From: Streptomyces cyaneogriseus subsp. noncyanogenus
GTDB taxonomy: Bacteria; Actinomycetota; Actinomycetes; Streptomycetales; Streptomycetaceae
Assembly (NCBI RefSeq): GCF_000931445.1
Contig: NZ_CP010849.1
Coordinates: forward strand, 1 to 64,000
Length of the DNA stretch: 64,000 bases
Direction of reading: 5' to 3'
Below the pieces are notes generated by a model, which worked only from the letters and a program-made list of their open reading frames with translations, searched no databases and was not told the DNA's origin. Positions 8,377 through 17,095 of this stretch are shown here, one piece after another; position 1 is the first letter of the stretch; each line of letters begins with the position of its first letter. Both the position numbers and the translations under genes were made by a program.

Positions 8377-9981
8377 GTGGGGGAAGAGCAGTTCGATGGC
8401 CAGGGCGGCCTGGAAGAACGGGACGAGCGACGCGATCTCTTCCGGTACGTGACAGCCGAGTACGCGATCGACTACCTCGCGATCATGGACCTGTTCACGC
8501 AGACGCTGCTGACCGACCTGTCAGCTGCCGAGGTGAGCGAGGCACTCGCCAAACGCGGCATCACCCTCTCCCCCGAGAGCGCCGAGGAACGCTGCAATCG
8601 TCTGGTGCGTTGGGCGAACCTCATGCCGGCCGCACGCGACCCACGCGTTCCCACAGTCGCCGCGCTGCGGTACACGCGGGCACGCTTCCAGATCACCCGG
8701 CTCGGTGGGACGGTGCACCGGGAGGTCACCAAGATCCTGCACCTGCGCGACGGTGCACGGGAAGTGGCGCGGGAGCTGCTCGGCAGCATGGCCGTGCTGC
8801 TGACAAGGATCCTGCGCCAGGCACGCCAGCCACGCAGCGTCGATGCCGAGGTGCTGGCGGCCGACGTCACGACCGTCTTCACCAACCAGGCCTACTTCGC
8901 CGACAGCATCCGCGACTTCTACGCCTATCTGTCGTCGGTTCTGGTCCGCTACGACCTGGCGGGCGAGGAGTACACGTCGTTCAAGGGGCTGTTGCTGGAG
9001 TACGTCCACCTCATCGACACCGACGTCTCCCGTCACTCGCCCGCGGTCCTGAAGTGTCTGGAAGAACTGCAGCCCGTCCTGGACCGCGTCCTGACTGCCC
9101 TGGACAGCCTTCCGGGCCTGGCTTCCGCGGACGGAGCGCCCGTCGAGAGGCTGCCGGGGCGGCAGGCCGAGGACTGGGCGCAACTGCTGTCCTGGTACAG
9201 CGGCGGGGACGGCGGCATGTCCGGCCCGGCGCAGCTGCGGTCCGCGGCCGAGTCGGCCCTGGGGCAGCTGCTGGCCAACGCACGGCGCATGCTCGCTCCG
9301 GGCGGCACGGGAGGGGCCCGGCGCAGTGAACTGCTGCATCTGGCTGGCCTGTTCGCCCAGGCGAGTGTCGAGGAGGCCCACCGGGGTTTCTCGGCCGCCT
9401 TCGGCGCGTACCCCGCGCGGCATTTGGGTTTCGGTCCTGAGGAACCCGACTCGCGCAGTACCGCGTCGACCTCGTGGTGGGACGCGGCGCCCGTGGATGT
9501 TCCGGTCTCCTTGCGGGAACGGGGCGACCGCACAGCGCGCGGGCGTGCCTCCCGTGTCCCCGACCCGGGCATGGACATCGCCCGTCTGCAGGAGGAAGCC
9601 GCGCGGGAACTCGCGGCGCGCAGGGCCGCCGGGGCTGAACTCGCCGCGGCGCGCACGCTGAGCGGGGTCCGTCTGACTCCTGCGGCCCGTGACTTGTTGC
9701 TGGAGCTGGTGTCCGCGGCGCTGGCCAGGGGGAAGAGCCTGACGGAAGCGGTGCGCGCGGAGGACCTCGACCTCGATGTGGCCGTGGAGGTGGCCCCGTC
9801 CGAGGGCGACACGGTCGTCAGGTCACTCGACGGGGACACGACGTTCGCGGGTGTGGCGTTGACGGCCTCAGACGCGGGCGCGGACCGCGTCGGCGACGCG
9901 CCGGACGGTGCGCAGGGCCAGGTCGCCGGTCCGGGTGCCAACCGGCAGCCGCCCTCGGCCGCCGCGGGAGGCTCCCAGTGA
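8377..9981 (+). CDS. jetA: Wadjet type II protein JetA (TIGR02677 family)
   Basis: A 534-residue protein matching, by length, composition and genomic order, the TIGR02677 family that forms JetA of Wadjet type II. JetA is the MukF-like kleisin that closes the SMC ring of this anti-plasmid complex. Characteristic segments include FRYVTAEYAIDYLAIMD near the N-terminus and a helical middle; the C-terminal third has an Arg-rich linker and a small helical domain. GTG at 8377, preceded by GGAG, is preferred over the TTG at 8326 that opens the frame. Its TGA overlaps the GTG of jetB. Assignment rests on recognition and on the four-gene order. Confidence 0.87.
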   Translation: MGEEQFDGQGGLEERDERRDLFRYVTAEYAIDYLAIMDLFTQTLLTDLSAAEVSEALAKRGITLSPESAEERCNRLVRWANLMPAARDPRVPTVAALRYTRARFQITRLGGTVHREVTKILHLRDGAREVARELLGSMAVLLTRILRQARQPRSVDAEVLAADVTTVFTNQAYFADSIRDFYAYLSSVLVRYDLAGEEYTSFKGLLLEYVHLIDTDVSRHSPAVLKCLEELQPVLDRVLTALDSLPGLASADGAPVERLPGRQAEDWAQLLSWYSGGDGGMSGPAQLRSAAESALGQLLANARRMLAPGGTGGARRSELLHLAGLFAQASVEEAHRGFSAAFGAYPARHLGFGPEEPDSRSTASTSWWDAAPVDVPVSLRERGDRTARGRASRVPDPGMDIARLQEEAARELAARRAAGAELAAARTLSGVRLTPAARDLLLELVSAALARGKSLTEAVRAEDLDLDVAVEVAPSEGDTVVRSLDGDTTFAGVALTASDAGADRVGDAPDGAQGQVAGPGANRQPPSAAAGGSQ

Positions 9982-11234
9982 GCGCAGATGCGGGCCGGCC
10001 GGTGTCCACCACGGTCCAGCACGAGGCGGCGGAGCGTCGTCAAGCGGCCCGCACGCTTTTGTCGTGCCCCGTGCTGACATCACACCGGCAGCCGGACGAA
10101 CTGGCCTTGGTGCGCCGACACTCCACTGCTCTGCGGTCCACGTTCGCAAGGCTGCTGGGCTACCACCTCATCGTCGAGCCCTCCTTCGCCCGGCTGGTGA
10201 AAACCCCTCCGAGCGCGGACAGTCCCCCGCGCACCGTGAGGCGGGGAGACAGCCCGCCGTTCACCCCGCACACGTACGCACTGTTCTCGCTGGCCTGCGC
10301 CGCGCTGCTCACGCCCGGGACAGGGGAATGGCTGCTGATCTCCTCTCTGGTGGAACAGGTCCGGGCCGACGCGGTCACGGCCGGGGTCGAGCTGCGGGAC
10401 ACGCCTGCGGACAACCGCCGTCTGGTGCAGGCCGTCGGGCTTCTCATCGACTGGGGCGTGCTGACCGAGACCGACGGATCACTGTCTGCGTGGAGCGAAC
10501 GGCGCGAGGAAGGGGTACTTCAGATCCATCGCCCCCTGCTGCCGCATGTGCTGCCCCGTCCGCTGCGCAACGTGGTCTCACTGGCCGACCTTTTCGAACC
10601 CATGCCGGCCGCAGCGGCGTCCGAGCCCCGGCGCAGCCTGCGGCGGCGTCTGATGGAAAACCCTCTGGTGAGGCGAGAAGACCTCCCTGAAGACGAGCGC
10701 GACGTCCTCTCTCGGGAGCGGTCGGAGCTGTCACGGCTGCTGGAGGAGCACTTCGGGCTTTCGCTGGAGGTCCGAGCGGAGGGGGCCGTGGCCTACGACA
10801 CCGAGGGAACCCTCAGCGATGTGGCCTACCCCGGCCCGGGCACCGTGCGCCAGGCGGCGCTGCTGCTGACCGACGCGCTCACCGATCTGGCCAGGCCGAC
10901 CGGGGACCGCCCTGACCTGGTGGTGTCGTGGGACACCGTGCGCAGCGAGCTGAACAACCTGACCGCCCGTCACGCCAGGGCGTGGGCTAGTGCTTTCGTT
11001 ACCGATCCGGACCGGTTGCGAAAAGAGGTCGTCGCCCTGCTCGAGTCCATGTCGCTGGCCCGCAGCCTGCCCGAAGGGCTGGCGCTACACGCGGCAGCGG
11101 CCCGGTACCGTCCCGAACCTCACGCTCGACCGACACGTGCGGCACAGCGGCTCGCCGTGACCCGCCGTCGGGAGGCCGACGAGCCGCCTTCCGATGCTCT
11201 GTTTACCGAGTCCTTCCTCGGGGAGGCACTGTGA
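9978..11234 (+). CDS. jetB: Wadjet type II protein JetB (TIGR02678 family)
   Basis: A 418-residue protein of the TIGR02678 type, the MukE-like (KITE) subunit of Wadjet type II. The N-terminal half (residues about 10-170) has the expected winged-helix layout, including YALFSLACAALL and the segment around LLIDWGVLTETDG. The C-terminal region is helical and charged (ARAWASAFVTDPDRLRKEV). It overlaps jetA by GTGA and jetC by GTGA, so all three are coupled, as expected for subunits of one complex. No catalytic role is expected; it should bridge kleisin, SMC heads and DNA. Confidence 0.87.
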   Translation: MSADAGRPVSTTVQHEAAERRQAARTLLSCPVLTSHRQPDELALVRRHSTALRSTFARLLGYHLIVEPSFARLVKTPPSADSPPRTVRRGDSPPFTPHTYALFSLACAALLTPGTGEWLLISSLVEQVRADAVTAGVELRDTPADNRRLVQAVGLLIDWGVLTETDGSLSAWSERREEGVLQIHRPLLPHVLPRPLRNVVSLADLFEPMPAAAASEPRRSLRRRLMENPLVRREDLPEDERDVLSRERSELSRLLEEHFGLSLEVRAEGAVAYDTEGTLSDVAYPGPGTVRQAALLLTDALTDLARPTGDRPDLVVSWDTVRSELNNLTARHARAWASAFVTDPDRLRKEVVALLESMSLARSLPEGLALHAAAARYRPEPHARPTRAAQRLAVTRRREADEPPSDALFTESFLGEAL

Positions 11235-14200
11235 GTTCCCTCATTCCCGGCCCGCGCAAGCACGACAGCTCCTCGGGCGACCGGCCGTCCGCTGGCGCGC
11301 GCCCCTGCCGGTGGCGGCTGAACCGGGCGGGGATCGTCAACGTCTGGTTCTACTTCGACCAGCGTTTCATCCTCTCAGGGGGCCGACTGGTGCTCCGCGG
11401 CTCGAACGGGTCCGGGAAGTCCCGGGCCTTGGAGATGCTGCTGCCGTTCGTCCTGGACGCCGACCGGCGCCGCATGGACGCCACCGGATCCGGCAAGGTC
11501 CGGCTCGAGGACCTGATGCGGGCGGGCGGCGACGGTCAGGCCAACCGGCTCGGATACGTCTGGCTCGAGCTCGCCCGCAGTCTCGAGGATCCCGGTGGAG
11601 GTGAGCAGCGCACGGAGTTCCTGACGGTCGGCGCGCTGATCCGCTTCTCGCACAGCACCTCGGAAGCGAAGGCCTGGTATTTCCTCACCCCTTTACGCGT
11701 GGACGAGGAGCTGAAGCTCCTGGACGCCAGCCGCGTCCCACTGTCGAAGGAGGGCCTGGCCGCGGTCATCGGCGCCGATCGTGTGACCTCGTCCCCGGAC
11801 GTCCACCGGGACCGGGTGCGCGCGGCCGTCTTCGGCCTCCATGGCGACCAGGGGCGCGAGCGGTATGCAGGGCTGTTGCAGTTGCTGCACACACTGCGCT
11901 CGCCCGACGTGGGCAACCGCATCGACGAGGGCCGCCTGCCCCAGATCCTCTCCGACGCCCTGCCGCCATTGTCCGACAGAGCCATCGCCACAGCGGGCGA
12001 CGAACTCGACGGGCTGGAAGAGACCCGGGCGGCGCTGGACCGGTTGGAGACCGCCTACGGTCACGTCGCTGACTTCCTGCGGGTCTACACCCGCTACGCC
12101 ACAGGTGTTTGCCTCACGGCCGCCGACCGTACCCAGGCCGCAGCCGTGCTGGCCCGGGACACCGACGCAACGGCCTCGCAGGAGGAGGCGGCCCATCTCA
12201 ACTTCGTGAGCGACCATGCCGATGCGGTGGCCCGGACCGGCGAGCTGGAGGGGTACCGCGATGAGCTGGAGGCCACCGTCGCCGGTATCCGGCTGTCGAG
12301 CGAGTACAAGGCCGCACGGGAGCTGAACGAGCGTCTCAACACGCTGAAGGCACTGGAAGGGGCCGCCCGTAACGCCCTGGCCACCGCCACGGGTGCCCGT
12401 GCGGAAGAACAGCGCACCGCCGACGCGTGCGACGAGGCGGGGATGGACGCTGCGGCCACTATCGCGGAGATGGCCGACGCCGTTGGCGAAGCACGTCGGC
12501 TGCTGGACGGGGCGGGGCTGAGTGTTCCTCTGCCGAACGCTCCTTACGTCGAAGTGCTCACCCCGGATGTCCACGTCGAGCCGGTACGCACGACGGTGGA
12601 TGCCGACCCGGAGCCTGTCCGCCGCCCGTCGGCTCTGCGCCTGGCCCCTTCACCCGAGAACGTCACCACGGCCATCGAGGCGTTCTTGGCGGCGACTCCT
12701 GCTCTGCTCTCCGCCGCGAACAGCCGTGCCCAGCAGGCTGCGGCTCGTGCCGTGGAGGCGGAAGAGCTGACGTCCTTGCTGCAGACGCTCCACCGCGCCC
12801 AGGACCGGGCGGAGGACGCGGCCGAAGACGCCGCGGCGGCAGAAGGGCGAGCCGAGCAGGCGGAAACGGACCGTGACGAGGCGGCGGTGCAGTTGGCCAT
12901 GGCGTGGCGGGAATGGACTGATTCCTCCGGCTCACAGCGCCTGCTCGGCGCCATCGACTGGAGCAGCACGGCCGTGACCGCCCTCCTGGAGGACGTGGAA
13001 GCCCTGGCGGGAGAAGGGGCCGGCCCGGAAGCCGACCGTGAGCTTGCGCGGCTGGACGCCCTGGCCCAGCAGGTGGCCGCTCCGGCCAGGGCGCGGCACG
13101 CACAGCAGGTCGCGGCACTTAAGGCCCGGGCCCGGCAGGACACCGCCCGGCGTGAGGAACTGCTGGCCGAAGCAGAAGAACTGCGCCAGGAGCGGGACCT
13201 TCCCCCCGTGGCGCCCGACTGGCTGGACAACCCTCCCGACGGCGCGCCGGTGCTGTGGGAGCTGCTGGAGTTCCATCCCGAGGTGGACGCCCAGGCGCGT
13301 GCGGGTATCGAGGGAGCGCTGCTCGCCTCGGGGCTCCTGTACGGCCGGCTCACCAGGGACGGCGATGTCGTCGCGGGCAAGGGGCAGTTGCTGCTGAGCT
13401 CCGGCCGTCCGGCGGCGCTGCGCTCACTGCGGACTGTGCTGGCCCCGTCCTGCAGCGATGCCGCGGATGCGGCGCGCGTCGCTTCCGTCCTTGACCAGAT
13501 CGCCCTGAGCCCGGGACACCCCACCTGGGTGTCGATCGACGGGTCCTGGGGCAACGGGCCGCTGACCGGGCGCCATCTGCCCTCGACGGCCCGCTACATC
13601 GGAGCTGCCGCTCGCGCGGCTGCCCGTGCGGCGCGTCTCGCCGAGATCGACCTGCTGCTGCGAGAACTGCAGCAGGCGGCGCAGGCCCGCAGCGAGGAGC
13701 AGGATGCATTGGAAGCCTGGCTGCGGCAGCTGGAAGAACATCTGATGCAGGCCCCCCGCTCCGTCCAGCTTGCGACGCTTCGGCTGCGGGCCGCTGCGGC
13801 TCGCAAGGACGCGATCGCCTCTCTCAGGCAGGCAGGCGCGCTCGCGGAAGAGGCGGAACGGCTGCAGCGGGCATGGACGGCCCGCCACCTGCGTCACCGT
13901 GAGGTCTGCACAGCTTTGGGCATGCCCGACGACACGGAGGGACTGCGAAGCACCCGGACCAGCGCGCAGCAGGCGCAAACCGCATGCAGGAATCTGCAAC
14001 GGGCCGGTGAGACGGTGACCAAGCACCTCGCCCGCTGGCAGCGCTTGACCGGACGTCTGGACGAGGTCCGCGAGGCTCGCAGTGCGGCGGAGCGGGACGC
14101 CGAAACGGCGAGTCTGGCCTGGTCGAGGGAAGCCTCGGAGCTTGCCGCCCTGCGGGAGAGTCTCGGCTCCAGTCCCCAGAAGGTGCACGAACTGTTGGAC

Positions 14201-15463
14201 GCGGCCGAACGCGAACTGAAACAGACCAAGGATGCCCTGCAGAGTGCCCACGCCGATGTTCTGGCTCTGACCGGCAAGGTGGCCGCGGCGAAGGAGAAGG
14301 CCCACGGCGCCCGGAAGACGGCGCGGCAGGCGCGGCAGGCACTGGTGCTGCAGGCTCAGGCGCTGCACCGGCGTCTGAGCCACCCGGCTCTGGCCGTGGC
14401 CCTGGAACCCGGCACCCTCGCTCCCCCGGCGCTGTTGTCGGCAAGTAGCGGCGCGGAGGACGTCCTCGCGGCGGTGCGCGAGATGAGGGCAGCCGTGCGG
14501 CGGCCTGAGAGCACGGCTGACGCGACGGCGCTGGTGCGGGCCCAGTCGGTGCTGGAGCGTCATACCGCCGGCGCCTACGACGTGACCGTCACGGTCGAGG
14601 ACGACCTCCATGTCGTGGAGCTGACGGATGCAAGTGGCCGGCGCCACGTCGCGGACGCCGCAGCGGACCTGCGTGAACGGCGCGACCGTGGGCGCAGTGC
14701 GCTGACCGAGCGGGAACGCACGGCCTTCTCCGCCTTCGTGCTGGGCGGGATGGCCGAAGAGCTCCGCAACCGCATCCAGGAGGCCGAACGACTGATCAAG
14801 GCGATGAACGAGTCGCTTCTCCCCATCAAGACCAGTCACGGTATCGGCGTGCAGGTCCGGTGGCGTCTGGCCGACTCGGCCAACGAGCACGTCATGCGGA
14901 TCAAGGAATTGATGCAGCGAGACGTCAGGGTGCTTCGTGACGAGGAGTCCGAAGAACTCATCACCCGGCTGAAGGCACTCGTAGACGTGGCTCACAGCAA
15001 CGATCCCCAAGCCGGGTACGCCACCCATCTACGTACCGCCCTCGACTACCGAGCCTGGCATGTCGTGGACGCCTACATCACAGGCCCCGGTCCGAAGCAG
15101 GAGCGCAAGATCAGCCGACGGGCCAAACTGTCGCAGGGAGAGACACGTTTCGTTTCCTACGTGACCCTGTTCGCGGCCGCCGACGCCTACCTCAGCGGCC
15201 TGCCCGACACCGGGCGCGCGTTGCGGCTGATCCTTCTGGACGACGCCTTCGCCAAGGTCGACCACCGCACCATCGGGGAGCTGATGGCCCTCCTGGTGCG
15301 CATGGACCTCGATTTCGTCATGACCGGTCACGCCCTGTGGGGGTTCTTCGAGGAGGTTCCTGCGCTGGATGCCTACGAGGTCCGGCGAGCCGAGGGCACT
15401 GCCGCCGTCACCACGCACGTCCACTGGGACGGCCATACCCGCCATCTGCGCGCCGCGTCATGA
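11231..15463 (+). CDS. jetC: Wadjet type II SMC-like ATPase JetC (TIGR02680 family)
   Basis: A 1410-residue MukB-like SMC ATPase. Walker A GSNGSGKS is at residues 57-64. Two long Ala/Glu/Arg-rich coiled-coil arms (about 270-500 and 760-1080) flank a hinge-like region near 640-760. The ABC signature LSQGE is at 1300-1304 and Walker B LILLDD at 1333-1338, followed by AFAKVD. The Walker B acidic pair is Asp-Asp rather than Asp-Glu; this may be normal for the family and should be compared. In Wadjet, JetABC extrudes DNA loops, senses small circles and activates JetD. The GTG start overlaps jetB, and the stop overlaps jetD by ATGA. Confidence 0.93.
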   Translation: MSSLIPGPRKHDSSSGDRPSAGARPCRWRLNRAGIVNVWFYFDQRFILSGGRLVLRGSNGSGKSRALEMLLPFVLDADRRRMDATGSGKVRLEDLMRAGGDGQANRLGYVWLELARSLEDPGGGEQRTEFLTVGALIRFSHSTSEAKAWYFLTPLRVDEELKLLDASRVPLSKEGLAAVIGADRVTSSPDVHRDRVRAAVFGLHGDQGRERYAGLLQLLHTLRSPDVGNRIDEGRLPQILSDALPPLSDRAIATAGDELDGLEETRAALDRLETAYGHVADFLRVYTRYATGVCLTAADRTQAAAVLARDTDATASQEEAAHLNFVSDHADAVARTGELEGYRDELEATVAGIRLSSEYKAARELNERLNTLKALEGAARNALATATGARAEEQRTADACDEAGMDAAATIAEMADAVGEARRLLDGAGLSVPLPNAPYVEVLTPDVHVEPVRTTVDADPEPVRRPSALRLAPSPENVTTAIEAFLAATPALLSAANSRAQQAAARAVEAEELTSLLQTLHRAQDRAEDAAEDAAAAEGRAEQAETDRDEAAVQLAMAWREWTDSSGSQRLLGAIDWSSTAVTALLEDVEALAGEGAGPEADRELARLDALAQQVAAPARARHAQQVAALKARARQDTARREELLAEAEELRQERDLPPVAPDWLDNPPDGAPVLWELLEFHPEVDAQARAGIEGALLASGLLYGRLTRDGDVVAGKGQLLLSSGRPAALRSLRTVLAPSCSDAADAARVASVLDQIALSPGHPTWVSIDGSWGNGPLTGRHLPSTARYIGAAARAAARAARLAEIDLLLRELQQAAQARSEEQDALEAWLRQLEEHLMQAPRSVQLATLRLRAAAARKDAIASLRQAGALAEEAERLQRAWTARHLRHREVCTALGMPDDTEGLRSTRTSAQQAQTACRNLQRAGETVTKHLARWQRLTGRLDEVREARSAAERDAETASLAWSREASELAALRESLGSSPQKVHELLDAAERELKQTKDALQSAHADVLALTGKVAAAKEKAHGARKTARQARQALVLQAQALHRRLSHPALAVALEPGTLAPPALLSASSGAEDVLAAVREMRAAVRRPESTADATALVRAQSVLERHTAGAYDVTVTVEDDLHVVELTDASGRRHVADAAADLRERRDRGRSALTERERTAFSAFVLGGMAEELRNRIQEAERLIKAMNESLLPIKTSHGIGVQVRWRLADSANEHVMRIKELMQRDVRVLRDEESEELITRLKALVDVAHSNDPQAGYATHLRTALDYRAWHVVDAYITGPGPKQERKISRRAKLSQGETRFVSYVTLFAAADAYLSGLPDTGRALRLILLDDAFAKVDHRTIGELMALLVRMDLDFVMTGHALWGFFEEVPALDAYEVRRAEGTAAVTTHVHWDGHTRHLRAAS

Positions 15464-16806
15464 GCACAAACGCCGTCCCCCGCCTGCCCGACCCCATCCG
15501 CAGCTACCTCGGCGACCCCAGCCTCACCAGCCTGTGGGGGGCGGCCCGCCAGCGGCTGGAACGCAACCGCCTGGCGCCCACGGGTACTGTGCAGGTCCAA
15601 CTCGACACGGAAGGCGCCAACCGGCTGGGGGGGTTGCTCGGCACCCGGCTCGCACCCGGCCTGCGCCGTATCCAGCTGGGCGCGCTGGACGCCGCATTGC
15701 GCGCATCGGCCGCCCAGTGCGGGCTTGTTAGCGTGGTCGCGGACCTGACCGGCCGGCCTCTGCACGACCGGGCATCGGCCAAAGAAGCACAGCAGACGGC
15801 ATGGACGGCGCTGTGGCAGCAACTGGACGCCGACCTGACCCGTGCCGGACTGCACCACGCCACCTGGGTGCCGGACTGGCTCGCCGAGCTGCGCAGCACC
15901 GGCGTCCTCACCCGCGCCGGCGTCGACGCCGCCGCTACCGCTCTCAGCAGCACCGTGCGCGTCTTCACCGCGCTCACGCATACCCCGCTCAACCCCGCAA
16001 ACGGCGCCGAGCCGACTACGGCCAAGCAGTGGGAGCTGGGCGAGCTGGCGGCTCACACGACGGGAGACGCCCATGGGCTCGATGAAGGACGCCTCGCTGG
16101 CCTTCTGGTCCTGAAAGCCATTGCTACGGCCTGCGGCATGCTGCAGGCCGACTCCACGGCAGGACGCCGGGCACTGTGGGAGCGGGTCGGGGTCAGCCTG
16201 GACTCGCTGTCGGGAACCGTCTTGGTGTGGGGGCTGGCTCCGCCGGGAGAACATTCCTGGGCACGGATGATGCGCACGCGACGTGACCTCGCGCTGGTGA
16301 CCCATCTGACACTGCAGGAACTGCACACCGTCCCCGATACCCGCCTGGCAGAGCAGGGACAGACCGTGTACTTCTGTGAGAACCCACAAGTGCTCCAGGC
16401 CGCTGCCCGTTACCGTCTTCCCGGCATCCTGGTGTGCGGCAGCGGCAATCCGTCCGCAGCCGGATGGGAACTGCTGCAACGTCTCACCAGCGATGGCGCG
16501 GATGTCGCCTATCACGGCGACTTCGACTGGCCCGGCGTCGCCATCGCCGACCGCGTGATACGGGCAGGAGCCCGCCCTTGGCGTATGTACGCAGCGGACT
16601 ACCTCAGCGCGCTCGCCGAACTGCCCGCCGACCAAGTTCTTCCTCTCACCGGGCCGGTCACTGCCACACCCTGGGATCCCGACCTCGCGGCCGCCATGGC
16701 CCACCATGGCCTCGCTGTACACGAGGAAGCCCAGATGCACCGCCTCCTTTCAGACCTCCGCCGCGACGAAACGGGCCGGGACGGAGAGGTGCTTGTATCT
16801 CGCTGA
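15460..16806 (+). CDS. jetD: Wadjet type II TOPRIM nuclease JetD (TIGR02679 family)
   Basis: A 448-residue protein of the TIGR02679 (DUF2399-type) family. The C-terminal TOPRIM-like domain shows VYFCENPQVL (Glu307), the glycine-rich LVCGSGNPSA (324-333) and HGDFDWPG (352-359) with the two metal-binding aspartates at 354 and 356, resembling topoisomerase VI subunit A. JetD is the nuclease that cuts plasmid DNA once JetABC has extruded it. The ATG at 15460 overlaps the jetC stop (ATGA) and is preferred to the upstream frame extension. All motif residues appear intact, so the operon should be functional. Confidence 0.92.
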   Translation: MSTNAVPRLPDPIRSYLGDPSLTSLWGAARQRLERNRLAPTGTVQVQLDTEGANRLGGLLGTRLAPGLRRIQLGALDAALRASAAQCGLVSVVADLTGRPLHDRASAKEAQQTAWTALWQQLDADLTRAGLHHATWVPDWLAELRSTGVLTRAGVDAAATALSSTVRVFTALTHTPLNPANGAEPTTAKQWELGELAAHTTGDAHGLDEGRLAGLLVLKAIATACGMLQADSTAGRRALWERVGVSLDSLSGTVLVWGLAPPGEHSWARMMRTRRDLALVTHLTLQELHTVPDTRLAEQGQTVYFCENPQVLQAAARYRLPGILVCGSGNPSAAGWELLQRLTSDGADVAYHGDFDWPGVAIADRVIRAGARPWRMYAADYLSALAELPADQVLPLTGPVTATPWDPDLAAAMAHHGLAVHEEAQMHRLLSDLRRDETGRDGEVLVSR

Positions 16807-17095
16807 AGTGCTGCTCCCACCTCACCGTAGGGCGACGGGCAAAGCGGTGCGGGAGGCAGTCTGGTGCCACTCACAGGGGCATGGTTACTCGGCGCCACGC
16901 CAGCCGCTGCAGCGGCTGGCAACCACCCAACATCGATCCCATGGCTGCCACCAGCCGGGAAGCCGACGCTCGGTGCAGGCCCTCACGGATGTCCTGAAGG
17001 ACCACTACGACACGCATGGCATCCCTCATCCCGTCGAATGAGCCATCCCTGGAGCAGACCCGGGCGAAGTGCATGCACCCTTGGTCTCGGGGCAG

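Noticed and set aside
13424..15028. A 534-codon frame opposite jetC
   Set aside because: It is antisense to the coiled coil of a well-supported gene; open antisense frames are common at this GC content.
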